A DNA stretch of 64,000 bases from Cupriavidus pauculus (GTDB lineage: Bacteria > Pseudomonadota > Gammaproteobacteria > Burkholderiales > Burkholderiaceae): the NCBI RefSeq assembly GCF_008693385.1, contig NZ_CP044067.1, positions 1,738,501-1,802,500 on the forward strand, given 5' to 3'. This document shows, piece by piece, positions 50,975-59,024 of the stretch. The notes below the pieces were generated by a model that did no database searches, was not told the origin of the DNA, and saw only the letters and a program-made list of their open reading frames with translations. The stretch's first letter is position 1; every line of letters starts with the position of its first letter. The position numbers and the translations under genes were made by a program.

Positions 50975-51735
50975 TGAGCAACTCCTACAGGTCGCGTCAG
51001 TTGGGGCAGGACTTCTTCGGCGGCGCGTGTCACATCGCCAGGGAAATCGATTTCAATCCACGGCGCGCCGGTCACGTCGGCCGTGTCAAAGGTATGACCA
51101 CCTTCCAGCAGCAGGTCGCGCACCGCTTCTTCATGCGGCATCTTGGCGCGTCCGCCGTTCACATAGTCGGCCACGATCTCGGCCAGGCGGCGCGCGGTCT
51201 TCTCGTCGAAGCGGAAGAAGCCTACCGACTCGCCGATGGTGTCGTATTCGAGATCGGCCATCAGCTGTTTGCGCAGTTCCACGGGCACGCCGTTCTTCAG
51301 GCACAGCTTGACGGGCTCGTCGCCGGCCTCGAAGTCGCGGTCGATCAGCAGACGGTTGGTGCTCTCGCCCGCGACCAGTGCCTTGAGGATGCGCTCGTCG
51401 TAGAGCACATCCGCGTCCATCAGCAGCACGTCGCCGCCGCGCGTCATGGCATCGGCCACGGTATGCACGGTCAGCACGCTACCCAGGTCGTAGCGGTCAT
51501 TGATCACGATCTCGGGGCGACGGGCCAGGCTAAGACGATCGACCTCGGCTTCCACCTGCCTGGGCTCGAAGCCCAGCGCGAGCACGATGTCCTGCACGCC
51601 CGCCGCGTTGAGCATGCGTATGTGACGCTCCAGCAGCGTGGTTCCGTCGAAGCGCAGCAGGCATTTGGGGAACTGGGCCCCCGGCTGCTGCTGCAATCGC
51701 AGGCCAAGGCCCGCGGCAAGGATGATGGCTCGCAT
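50971..51735 (-). CDS. nucleotidyltransferase (sugar-phosphate/choline-phosphate type)
   Basis: A 254-residue stand-alone NTP transferase: [55 protein letters not shown], then [14 protein letters not shown] with the metal-binding Asp pair and [22 protein letters not shown]. The GLGLRL in place of GxGTR is a small variant of the nucleotide loop. Relatives include phosphocholine cytidylyltransferases (LicC) and phosphonate cytidylyltransferases. It overlaps aepX as ATGA. Two transferase domains in one operon imply either two activated head groups or division of labour. Confidence 0.82.
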   Translation of the reverse strand: MRAIILAAGLGLRLQQQPGAQFPKCLLRFDGTTLLERHIRMLNAAGVQDIVLALGFEPRQVEAEVDRLSLARRPEIVINDRYDLGSVLTVHTVADAMTRGGDVLLMDADVLYDERILKALVAGESTNRLLIDRDFEAGDEPVKLCLKNGVPVELRKQLMADLEYDTIGESVGFFRFDEKTARRLAEIVADYVNGGRAKMPHEEAVRDLLLEGGHTFDTADVTGAPWIEIDFPGDVTRAAEEVLPQLTRPVGVAQ

Positions 51736-51782
51736 TATTCAGTGACTCGCGATAGAAATTAAATCGGTCGGATAACCGCCCG

Positions 51783-52772
51783 TCATTCGGATGGTTCCAA
51801 AGCCGCGCGTCTGCGCTGGAACTTCCGTTCACTCAAATGCAGATACAACAGGCCCGGCAAACCCAGGATCAGTTCGCGCACGCGCTTGGCCAGCGACAAC
51901 GCCAGCGCCATGTCCGGCGGCAGACCCACCAGCGGGGCCAGCAGCAGGTACCCGCCTTCCTGCGCGCCGAGCGAACCAGGAATCGCAAAGGCCGCGCCAC
52001 GAATGGCCTGGCCCACCGACTCCAGTAACAACGCGTCCACCCAGCTCACCGGATGACCGAGGAAATGCATGATCAGCCAGACCTCGGCGGTGCCGACGAT
52101 CCAGCCGATCAGGTTCAGGAAGAAGCTTGCCGCCACACGGCCCTTCTCGCCGTAGAGCTCGCGAATCGCTTCGTCCACGGCGTCGGCGCCTACCGTCAGG
52201 CCCTTCCAGTCGCGCTTGCCGAAGACCTTCGACAGCAGCCGCAGCACGCGGCCGAACATCCCCCGGCGCTGCAGCACGACAAATCCCACCACCATCAGCG
52301 CCAGCACCGCGGTGGCGGCAATGACCGGCGTACGCTCGCCCGCCAGGCCGCCGTTGGCGCTGAACAGCAGCACGCCGCCCAGCGCGAACAGGATCTGCGA
52401 CAGCGCCTGCGCGGTCGTGCTGACCGTGATCGCCGCGGCCGCGTCGCGAATGCGCGCCCCGCGATGCGACAGGTACCGCACCATCAGCACCGGACCGCCC
52501 AGTTGACCGGCCGGCAACAGGCTGTTGACCGACTCGCCGACCCAGCGCGTCATGATCGCGTCGCGGATCTTGCCTTCGCCGTGGCGGTGCATGAGCACCC
52601 AGATCGATGCCGCATCGAGCAGCAGCGGAATCAGATGGAAGGCCGCGATGAGCGCGAGGCCCCATTTGGCGACCAGCAGCGTCGAGACCACCGCATCGAA
52701 ACCGCGCCATGCCAGCAGCGCGACGAACAGCGCCGCGCCAATCGTAAACAAAAGTACTGCAGCACGAGTCAC
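51783..52772 (-). CDS. flippase-like membrane protein (UPF0104/HpnL type)
   Basis: A 329-residue protein with about eight membrane segments of the lysylphosphatidylglycerol-synthase TM region family. It has WVGESVNSLLPAGQLGGPVLMVRYLS, the conserved SxNxLLPxxxGG-like loop, and RGAAFAIPGSLGAQEGGYLLLAPLVGLPPDMALALSLAKRVRELILGLPGLL near the end, a signature of this family. Members are often linked to lipid transport between leaflets. GTG start overlapping the oxygenase stop (GTGA). In this operon it could flip the phosphonolipid product. Confidence 0.8.
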   Translation of the reverse strand: MTRAAVLLFTIGAALFVALLAWRGFDAVVSTLLVAKWGLALIAAFHLIPLLLDAASIWVLMHRHGEGKIRDAIMTRWVGESVNSLLPAGQLGGPVLMVRYLSHRGARIRDAAAAITVSTTAQALSQILFALGGVLLFSANGGLAGERTPVIAATAVLALMVVGFVVLQRRGMFGRVLRLLSKVFGKRDWKGLTVGADAVDEAIRELYGEKGRVAASFFLNLIGWIVGTAEVWLIMHFLGHPVSWVDALLLESVGQAIRGAAFAIPGSLGAQEGGYLLLAPLVGLPPDMALALSLAKRVRELILGLPGLLYLHLSERKFQRRRAALEPSE

Positions 52773-53602
52773 GCGCGATTCTTCCCACCCGATAGCAGGC
52801 GCCGGAACACCTGACGGAAACCGAAGTACGCGACCGCATCCTTCATATTCGAAATAAGACGCAGCCACGGGCGCATGCCGGGGTCGGTCACGTACTCGAA
52901 CGTGAGCGAGACCCGGAACTCGTTGGCGCGCGCGGGCGTGATGCGGTGGCGCAGCTTGTCGCCGTCGAACAGCACGAGGCCGCCCGGCGGAATCGCGACC
53001 GAGCCCGGCTCGTCGGCGCGGTCCTTGTCACGCGTGTGCAGCTCGTAGTCCAGCCGGCACGACGATTCGTCGATGACGCCAAGCAGCACCGTGTAGCGGC
53101 GGCCGTCGTAGTAAGACGTGTCGTAATGCCAGCCGATATGGTCGCCTTCGCGCGTGTAGTAGTACAGCGCGTAGGCATGCGGATCGGTCGCGGGGCACAC
53201 CTGCAGGCGGTCGCCGGTCATCTGCTCGAGCCAGCCGATCAGCGCCTTCGAGCGATACAGCTCGGCAATGAACGGCGCATGCTCGTCGATGGTGTGCCGG
53301 CTGACGCTGCCGCCCTGCTTGTGGCCGGGCAGGTAGTTGCGGTTGATATGCGGCTGCAGTTCCCGCGCGAGCCGGATCAGCTGCGCCGTGGCATCGGGGG
53401 CGAGGAACTTGTCGAGATACAGAAACGCGCCCTGCCGCACGAAGTCTTCGCGCAGTGCCGCATTGTCGAACGTGGCGGTTTCGCGCGCGACGTCGGCGTC
53501 GGGCGTGGATACCGCGCGCGCCGCGTGCGATGGCGACGACGATGATGATGTGCCGGGCAGGGTCACATCCGGTGCGCTCGCGCGCATGGCCTGGTCAGTC
53601 AT
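52769..53602 (-). CDS. 2-oxoglutarate/Fe(II)-dependent oxygenase
   Basis: A 277-residue protein. The Fe-binding HxD is in GWHYDTSYYDG, the distal His in KLRHRITPARANEFRVSLTFEY, where the following Arg would bind 2-oxoglutarate. The layout resembles prolyl-4-hydroxylase-like enzymes (P4Hc). The N-terminal 40 residues are Ser/Ala-rich and disordered in appearance, so translation may begin later. Being inside a phosphonate operon, it could hydroxylate the phosphonate head group, as known for PhnY on 2-aminoethylphosphonate, or a fatty chain. That is inference. Confidence 0.82.
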   Translation of the reverse strand: MTDQAMRASAPDVTLPGTSSSSSPSHAARAVSTPDADVARETATFDNAALREDFVRQGAFLYLDKFLAPDATAQLIRLARELQPHINRNYLPGHKQGGSVSRHTIDEHAPFIAELYRSKALIGWLEQMTGDRLQVCPATDPHAYALYYYTREGDHIGWHYDTSYYDGRRYTVLLGVIDESSCRLDYELHTRDKDRADEPGSVAIPPGGLVLFDGDKLRHRITPARANEFRVSLTFEYVTDPGMRPWLRLISNMKDAVAYFGFRQVFRRLLSGGKNRA

Positions 53603-53609
53603 GGGTACC

Positions 53610-54278
53610 TCAGGCGTCCTTGGAATTCATCACGGGCTGGGTGCGGCGCACTACGCGCCAGTAATCCACGATGCACCATGCCGCGAAGATCGGCGCGCCG
53701 ATGGCGGCCGCCTTCAGGAATGGCGCGATGCCGTTCGTCAGCGTGACGAGCGGCAGCAGGTACAGCACGTCCTCGGTCTCGAAACCGGCGGCCGATGCCT
53801 GCTTGGTGCCGCTCTTGCCGACCATGGACTCGATGCGCATGCGCAGGAAGAAGATCAGCGCGACGGCAATGCCGGCGATCGTGCCGAGCGCGGCGGATCC
53901 GAGCGGGCCCTTATCGTCGGGGCTCGCGATCGCCACACCCATGCAGCCGAACAGCAGGATCGTGACCAGCGCGTCGGCGGCCAGATCGTAGAAGTGGCCA
54001 AACTTGCTGCCTTTGCCGCTGATGCGGGCGAGTTCGCCGTCGGTGTGGTCGACGAAATTCGACAGCACGATCAGGAACGCACCGATATTCGTCCACAGAT
54101 ACCCGCCACGTGTCAGCGCGATCGCACCGGCAAGGCCGATCAGCAGGCGGACGGTCGTCAGGTGGTTGGGCGTGACGCGGGTGTGCTTGAGGGGTCGGAC
54201 CAGGCGACGCGCGAGGCGTGCATCCCAGGTCGGCGGCAGAGGCGGCTCGTCTGGAAAATTTGTCGAATTGTTGTTCAT
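53610..54278 (-). CDS. CDP-alcohol phosphatidyltransferase
   Basis: A 222-residue membrane enzyme. It has the complete family motif D-H-T-D-G-x2-A-R-x8-G-x3-D-x3-D (DHTDGELARISGKGSKFGHFYD, LAAD), with the catalytic Asp last, flanked by about six membrane helices. Such enzymes move a phosphoalcohol from a CDP-linked donor to an acceptor. With CMP-2-aminoethylphosphonate as donor and diacylglycerol as acceptor, the product would be a phosphonolipid. It is the first gene of the operon. The 233 bp before it should hold the promoter. Confidence 0.92.
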   Translation of the reverse strand: MNNNSTNFPDEPPLPPTWDARLARRLVRPLKHTRVTPNHLTTVRLLIGLAGAIALTRGGYLWTNIGAFLIVLSNFVDHTDGELARISGKGSKFGHFYDLAADALVTILLFGCMGVAIASPDDKGPLGSAALGTIAGIAVALIFFLRMRIESMVGKSGTKQASAAGFETEDVLYLLPLVTLTNGIAPFLKAAAIGAPIFAAWCIVDYWRVVRRTQPVMNSKDA

Positions 54279-54473
54279 CCGGAAACTGTCCAGGAAGCTA
54301 GGGAGATGCTGGGGAGCAAAACGTCAAACAGTACGCCCGCGACCTGCGATTGACAAGTATCCCTTCAGACAGGGCTCGAGCGGGCGGACTCTGGCGCGAA
54401 GAATACTCCAACTCGCGGGGAGGCGTACGTAATCGGGGTGCAGGTACCGCCACTGATGGCCGTCCCGGCGATG

Positions 54474-54495
54474 TTCTTGACTATTCATTCCAAAA
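54474..54495. promoter_or_regulatory. putative TetR operator 1
   Basis: Read on the minus strand, TTTTGGAATGA is followed by ATAGTCAAGAA. This 22-bp site matches the one at 55092-55113 in all but three positions. It lies 16 bp before the TetR start, suitable for autorepression. Confidence 0.6.
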
Positions 54496-54511
54496 TAAGT
54501 ACAACGTCGAC

Positions 54512-55078
54512 ATGGCTAGACCCAAGGCATTCGACAAGGACCGCGCGCTGGACGCCGCCATCGGCGTATTCCGGCTACATGGCTTCGAAGGCACCTCTAC
54601 GGAGATGCTGACCCAGGCCATGGGGATCGGCAGGCAGAGCCTGTACGACACCTACGGCGACAAGTGGCAATTGTATTGCCTTGCCGTGGAACGTTACGCC
54701 TCGAACGAAGCGAGCGCTCACCTTTCAGCACTCCGCGGCAAGACGCGGGCCTTCGATGGCATCGCCGCAATGATTGCCCGCGTCATCGCGGAAGCGGACC
54801 ATGCCTGCCTCGGGGTCCACTCGATCTGCGAGTTCGGACACAGCCAGCCGGATCTGTCGGCGATCCATGCGCGCGCGCACCACGCGCTCACGTCGGCGAT
54901 CGCCGCGCGCGCGGCCGAGGCCCAGTCCGACGGCGAGATCGCGGCGGCGCTGACGCCCGAGGCCGTGGCCACGCATGTCATGGCCAGCTTCGCGGCAATC
55001 CGCATCGCCGCACGGGGCGGTGCGGACGCGGCGCAGCTCGACGTCATCGGGTCGATGACCCTGCGCGCCTTGCGCTGA
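54512..55078 (+). CDS. TetR/AcrR-family transcriptional regulator
   Basis: A 188-residue regulator. The N-terminal HTH reads FDKDRALDAAIGVFRLHGFEGTSTEMLTQAMGIGRQSLYDTYGDKWQLYCLAVERY, the usual TetR form with LYDTYGDK as the end of the recognition helix. The C-terminal domain has the TetR_C helices (ACLGVHSICEFGHSQPDLSAIHARAHHALTSAIAARAAEAQSDGEIAAALTPEA). I chose the ATG at 54512, where the family starts. It lies directly before a quinone oxidoreductase gene on the same strand, and the same 22-bp site occurs before both genes, so it represses both. Confidence 0.9.
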   Translation: MARPKAFDKDRALDAAIGVFRLHGFEGTSTEMLTQAMGIGRQSLYDTYGDKWQLYCLAVERYASNEASAHLSALRGKTRAFDGIAAMIARVIAEADHACLGVHSICEFGHSQPDLSAIHARAHHALTSAIAARAAEAQSDGEIAAALTPEAVATHVMASFAAIRIAARGGADAAQLDVIGSMTLRALR

Positions 55079-55091
55079 TTTTTTTGCCCAG

Positions 55092-55113
55092 TTTTGGAAT
55101 GATCATTCAAGAA
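55092..55113. promoter_or_regulatory. putative TetR operator 2 (palindromic)
   Basis: TTTTGGAATGA then TCATTCAAGAA. Inside it GAATGATCATTC (55097-55108) is a perfect 12-bp palindrome. It abuts the ribosome site (AAAGGAG) of the oxidoreductase gene, so a bound regulator would block transcription start or early elongation. Confidence 0.65.
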
Positions 55114-55124
55114 AGGAGAAACCG

Positions 55125-56093
55125 ATGAAGGTCATCGCAATGCAACGCCCGGGCGGGGCGGACGTACTCCAGCTCGATACGCTGCCCGATCCGGTGGCCG
55201 GCCAGGGCGAGGTGCTCGTCGACGTGGCTGCGGCCGGCGTCAATTTCATGGATATCGGCGTGCGCGGCGGCGAATTCTGGAAGGAGTATGCGTACCCGAA
55301 GCGCCTCGGCGTCGAAGGCGCAGGCCGTGTGGCCGCCCTCGGCCCCGGCGTCACGGACCTCGCCGTCGGGCAGCGCGTGGCGTGGGTCTACGTGCCCGGG
55401 AGCTACGCCGACCGCATCGTCGCGCCGGCTTCGGCGCTAGTCCCGATTCCCGACGATATCGACGATCGCACGGCGGCCGCCCTGATGATGCAGGGCATCA
55501 CCGCCAGCCACTTTGCCACCGACTTCTATCCAGTACAGCCCGGCGACGTCGCACTGGTCCACGCGGCGGCGGGCGGCGTCGGCCAACTGCTCTCGCAGAT
55601 CATTCGCCTGCGCGGCGGCAGCGTCATCGGCCGCGTTTCGTCGGCGGATAAAGTCGGCGCGGCCAAAGCCGCAGGCGCGGCACACGTGATCGTCGATACC
55701 ACCGGCCAGTTCGCGGACGAGGTCCTCCGGCTCACGGACGGCGAGGGCGTGCACGCGGTGTTCGACGGCTCGGGTCCCACGACCTTCAAGGACTCGGTGG
55801 CCTCGCTGCGCCGTTCGGGCACGTTCTGCTGGTACGGTCCGGTACTCGGCGGCCCCGGCCCGATCGACATCATGAGCCTGCCGCGCAGCATCAAGATCGG
55901 CTATGCGGTCTTCTTCGACCACATCCACACGCCTGCACTGCTGCGCGAGAGAACGAACCGCCTGTTCGACTGGATCCGCAAGGGTCAGTTGCGCGTGAAC
56001 ATCGGCGGCGTATATCCGCTGGCGGAAGCCGGCAGGGCCCACGCGGACATGGAAAGCCGCACCACCACGGGCAAGTTGCTGCTGGTGCCGTGA
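55125..56093 (+). CDS. zinc-free NADPH:quinone oxidoreductase (QOR-type)
   Basis: A 322-residue medium-chain reductase. It starts MKVIAMQRPGGADVLQLDTLPDPVAGQGEVLVDVAAAGVNFMDIGVR, a QOR-like start without the zinc Cys/His set, has the nucleotide loop VHAAAGGVGQLLSQI (AxxGVG) and GSGPTTFKDSVASLRRSGTFCWYGP. QORs reduce quinones or unsaturated carbonyls with NADPH. TetR/QOR pairs commonly respond to electrophiles. It is convergent with cynS. Confidence 0.9.
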   Translation: MKVIAMQRPGGADVLQLDTLPDPVAGQGEVLVDVAAAGVNFMDIGVRGGEFWKEYAYPKRLGVEGAGRVAALGPGVTDLAVGQRVAWVYVPGSYADRIVAPASALVPIPDDIDDRTAAALMMQGITASHFATDFYPVQPGDVALVHAAAGGVGQLLSQIIRLRGGSVIGRVSSADKVGAAKAAGAAHVIVDTTGQFADEVLRLTDGEGVHAVFDGSGPTTFKDSVASLRRSGTFCWYGPVLGGPGPIDIMSLPRSIKIGYAVFFDHIHTPALLRERTNRLFDWIRKGQLRVNIGGVYPLAEAGRAHADMESRTTTGKLLLVP

Positions 56094-56121
56094 CGGCTGC
56101 GGCTGGATCGCGGCGCGGAGA

Positions 56122-56601
56122 TCAGAACGGCTTGGTCGGCAAGTACTTGCCGTCGAGCGTGATCACCGCGCGGTGGCCGCCTTCCGGGTCTTCCACTTTC
56201 TTGATATCGAGCTTGAAGTTGATCGCGCTGATAATGCCGTCGCCGAACTTCTCGTGCACGAGCACCTTCAGCGTGGAGCCGTAGACCTGCACCATCTCGT
56301 AGAAGCGATAGATGGTCGGATCGGTCGGCACGCCGCCCGGAATGCTGCCGCGGACCGGGATGGTCTGTAGCAGGCGGATGGCGTCGTCATCGAGTTCCAG
56401 CCGCGCGGCGACGATCTTCGCGACATCGGCCGGCAGCGGATGCTGGCCCAGCAGCGCGGCGGTCACGAACGCGAGGCTCAGGCCCGTGCCTTCGTTGATC
56501 TGCTCGAACGTCAGGCCCTTGCGGTCCTTGGCGTCGATGATGACGTCCGTCAGGTTCTGGCGGGTGGTCTGGGTGACTTGCGATTGCGGCGATTGCGGCA
56601 T
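56122..56601 (-). CDS. cynS: cyanase (cyanate hydratase)
   Basis: A 159-residue enzyme with the whole cyanase profile: an N-terminal helical domain ([26 protein letters not shown]) and the C-terminal [39 protein letters not shown], which contains the catalytic Arg, Glu and Ser, and the end [10 protein letters not shown]. It decomposes cyanate with bicarbonate to ammonia and CO2. AAGGAG precedes the ATG. It follows cynT by 81 bp. Confidence 0.97.
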   Translation of the reverse strand: MPQSPQSQVTQTTRQNLTDVIIDAKDRKGLTFEQINEGTGLSLAFVTAALLGQHPLPADVAKIVAARLELDDDAIRLLQTIPVRGSIPGGVPTDPTIYRFYEMVQVYGSTLKVLVHEKFGDGIISAINFKLDIKKVEDPEGGHRAVITLDGKYLPTKPF

Positions 56602-56682
56602 GAACGGCTCCTTGGCAGGTAGGAAGACAATGACGCGCCGGCGGTGGGTCCGCGTTGGCGAGTCCGGTCGGGGTTGCAGGGA

Positions 56683-57333
56683 CTAACGGGGGGTGATACG
56701 GGCCGCGGCCACCGTGCGGTGGTCGGCGAGGGAGACAAACTGCTCGGTCACGCCGTCGAACGCATCGACCGATCCGGTGCCGATGTCGTAGACCCAGCCG
56801 TGGATCGTCAGGCGGCCTTCTCCAAGCGCCTTCGCCACGGACGGATGCGTCCTCAGGTTGGCGATCTGTGCCTTCACGTTCTCGCGCACCATGCCATCGA
56901 CGCGCGCCTTGTCGTCGGCATGCTCGCGCGAGGCATTGATGGCCTTGGCGGCATCGGCATGGCGCAGCCAGCCGGCTACCTGCGGCATATGGTCGAGACA
57001 CGTGCACTTGGCCACCGCGGTCATCGCGCCGCAGTCCGAGTGTCCGCAAATCACGATATCGCTCACGCCCAGTCCGACCACCGCATACTCGACGCTCGCC
57101 GAGACACCGCCGGGCTGCACGCCGTACGACGGCACGATATTGCCGGCATTGCGGATCACGAACAGGTCGCCTGGCTCGCGCTGGGTCAAGAGTTCGGGCA
57201 CCACGCGGCTGTCCGAACAGGCAATGAACAGGGTCGGCGGCTTCTGGGTCGTGGCCAGGCGCTTGAACAGTTCGGACCGCTTCGGAAACTCTTCGCGCTG
57301 AAACTTCAGGAAACCGTCGATCAGGTCTTGCAT
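56683..57333 (-). CDS. cynT: beta-class carbonic anhydrase of the cyanate locus
   Basis: A 216-residue enzyme (E. coli CynT 219). Zinc ligands are in FIACSDSRV (Cys, Asp/Arg) and [10 protein letters not shown] (His, Cys); NAGNIVP and [10 protein letters not shown] are also conserved. It returns CO2 to bicarbonate for cyanase. I chose the ATG at 57333 with GGAGCGAGCC upstream; the longer frame adds 27 residues of poor quality. It is divergent from cynR and upstream of cynS, as in E. coli. Confidence 0.93.
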   Translation of the reverse strand: MQDLIDGFLKFQREEFPKRSELFKRLATTQKPPTLFIACSDSRVVPELLTQREPGDLFVIRNAGNIVPSYGVQPGGVSASVEYAVVGLGVSDIVICGHSDCGAMTAVAKCTCLDHMPQVAGWLRHADAAKAINASREHADDKARVDGMVRENVKAQIANLRTHPSVAKALGEGRLTIHGWVYDIGTGSVDAFDGVTEQFVSLADHRTVAAARITPR

Positions 57334-57435
57334 GGCTCGCTCCATCGGGACGTCGCTAATTCGTGTCGCTAATTCGTTGATGCAAGCATCGTGCTTCAGA
57401 GCCATAACGTCCAAGACCAGTTTATTATGTTTTCG

Positions 57436-57450
57436 ATTGGAAATACCAAT
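57436..57450. promoter_or_regulatory. LysR-type box in the cynT-cynR gap
   Basis: ATTGG-AAATA-CCAAT is a perfect inverted repeat and contains the T-N11-A core of LysR sites. It lies in the 130-bp gap between the divergent cynT and cynR genes, 13 bp before the cynR start. Confidence 0.65.
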
Positions 57451-57463
57451 AACGAATGGTCCG

Positions 57464-58396
57464 ATGCTGCTGCGACATATCCGCTACTTCCTGGCCGTCG
57501 CCGAGACGGGCAACTTCACGCGTGCGGCGGAGATCGTGCACGTGTCCCAGCCGACGCTTTCCCAGCAGATCCGGCAGCTCGAGGACGCGCTCGGCGCCCA
57601 GCTGTTCGATCGCACCGGCCGGACCACGCGCCTGACCGACGCCGGCGAGGCCTATCTGGTGCACGCGCGCCGCGCCATCCAGGACCTCGAGGCCGGCCGC
57701 CGCGCGATCCATGACGTGGGCGAACTCACGCGTGGCAACCTGCGGCTCGGCATGACGCCGACGTTCACGCCCTACCTGTTCAGCCAGCTGATCGTGGCGT
57801 TCAACGCCCGCTATCCCAATATCGCGCTCAACGTCCGCGAGATGCCGCAGGAGCGCGTGGAACCGCTGCTTGCCGACGACGCAATCGACCTCGGCATCGC
57901 GTTCGACGATATCCATCTGCCCGAGGTGGAAGCGCTGTCGCTGTTCGAGGAGCCGCTGTCGCTGATGGTCGGCATCCAGCATCCGCATGCGCGCCGGCGC
58001 ACGGCGCTGACTGCCGCGGATCTGGAGAAAGAGTCGATGGCGCTGCTGACGCGGGAATTTGCGACACGCGGCTATATCGAGCGATATTTCGCGCCGCTCG
58101 GCATCGTGCCGAAGATCATGATCGAAGTGAATTCGGTGGCCGGCGTCATCGAAGCGGTGCGCAGTGGCCGGTTTGCCACGGTGCTGCCCTCGGCGATCGC
58201 CGACGTGCACGACGATCTCAAGATCCTGAAGCTGGAGGTCCCGCTGGCACCACGGCGCGCCGCCGTCCTGCAGCGCAAGGGCGCTTATCAGACGGCGGCG
58301 GCACGGGCGTTTATCGCGTTTGCGATGGAAGGTCTTGGAACGATGCTTCCGTCTGCTGCTGCGACGCAGAAACGCGGCGCGGGTAGTGCTCCGTGA
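57464..58396 (+). CDS. cynR: LysR-family regulator of the cyanate genes
   Basis: A 310-residue LysR protein: [57 protein letters not shown], very close to CynR, then an effector domain ([35 protein letters not shown]). CynR activates cyn genes when cyanate is present. I chose the ATG at 57464, where the family begins. The last 86 bp overlap the convergent membrane-protein gene, and the C-terminal 20 residues ([18 protein letters not shown]) look like an extension. Confidence 0.88.
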   Translation: MLLRHIRYFLAVAETGNFTRAAEIVHVSQPTLSQQIRQLEDALGAQLFDRTGRTTRLTDAGEAYLVHARRAIQDLEAGRRAIHDVGELTRGNLRLGMTPTFTPYLFSQLIVAFNARYPNIALNVREMPQERVEPLLADDAIDLGIAFDDIHLPEVEALSLFEEPLSLMVGIQHPHARRRTALTAADLEKESMALLTREFATRGYIERYFAPLGIVPKIMIEVNSVAGVIEAVRSGRFATVLPSAIADVHDDLKILKLEVPLAPRRAAVLQRKGAYQTAAARAFIAFAMEGLGTMLPSAAATQKRGAGSAP

Positions 58397-58886
58397 AGCG
58401 GACAGCCGCGCAGATGGCCGCCACGGTCAGCAGCGCACCGGCACCGGGTCGCGTCCGCATCAGCAGGTCGGCACCGATCAGTGCCACGAAGGCCAGTGCC
58501 CAGGCACCCGAGATCACGTAGTTCGTGCGCACGAAAGCCGGGTGGCTCCACAGCGATGGCGCCACACGTTCCCGCGCATACTGCATCGTGAACGGGATGC
58601 CGATTGCCATCGAGGCCAGCACGACGCCGAGCAGGCCCGCATCGACCACGAGCCGCACCTGCGCGATATTCCATGCCGGCTGGTCGCGCCATGCGTAGAG
58701 GGCGAGCGCGCCAAAGAGGATCACGGTACCGATCTCGAGCACCTTCACCGAGCGGCCGCTCGCGGCGTCGCGGACCACGAGTGCCAGCGCCATGACCGCG
58801 CCGGCGGTCAGCCCGGCAAGGATGCCGAACAGATGCTCGACGATCGCGAAGGCAAGAAAGGGGGAAAAACCCAGCAGGATGTTCAT
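58311..58886 (-). CDS. small integral membrane protein, unknown family
   Basis: A 191-residue protein with about six hydrophobic segments: it begins MNILLGFSPFLAFAIVEHLFGILAGLTAGAVMALALVVRD. CGGAG lies 7 bases before the ATG at 58886, supporting that start over 58958. GIPFTMQYARERVAPSLWSHPAFVRTNYVISGAWALAF in the middle resembles septation-protein-like membrane proteins, but I cannot name the family. The C-terminal polar tail ([19 protein letters not shown]) overlaps the end of cynR on the other strand. Confidence 0.65.
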   Translation of the reverse strand: MNILLGFSPFLAFAIVEHLFGILAGLTAGAVMALALVVRDAASGRSVKVLEIGTVILFGALALYAWRDQPAWNIAQVRLVVDAGLLGVVLASMAIGIPFTMQYARERVAPSLWSHPAFVRTNYVISGAWALAFVALIGADLLMRTRPGAGALLTVAAICAAVRFTEHYPRRVSASQQQTEASFQDLPSQTR

Positions 58887-58977
58887 GTTCGGCTCCGTTG
58901 TTCGATTGCGCTTTGCTGTATTGCGCGTTTGCGATGAACCTATCGTACGTAGCGACAATGAGCCGAAAATGAGCCAA

Positions 58978-59002
58978 CAAAAAGAGCGCCCGAAGGCGCT
59001 CT
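58978..59002 (-). terminator. intrinsic terminator of the MFS gene
   Basis: AGAGCGCC (58983-58990) pairs with GGCGCTCT (58995-59002). Read leftward the loop is a stable UUCG-type tetraloop and the stem is followed by a T-run. It ends transcription of the leftward MFS gene 23 bp after its stop. Confidence 0.88.
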
Positions 59003-59024
59003 CGTCGCGTTCCAGGGGCGTCGG

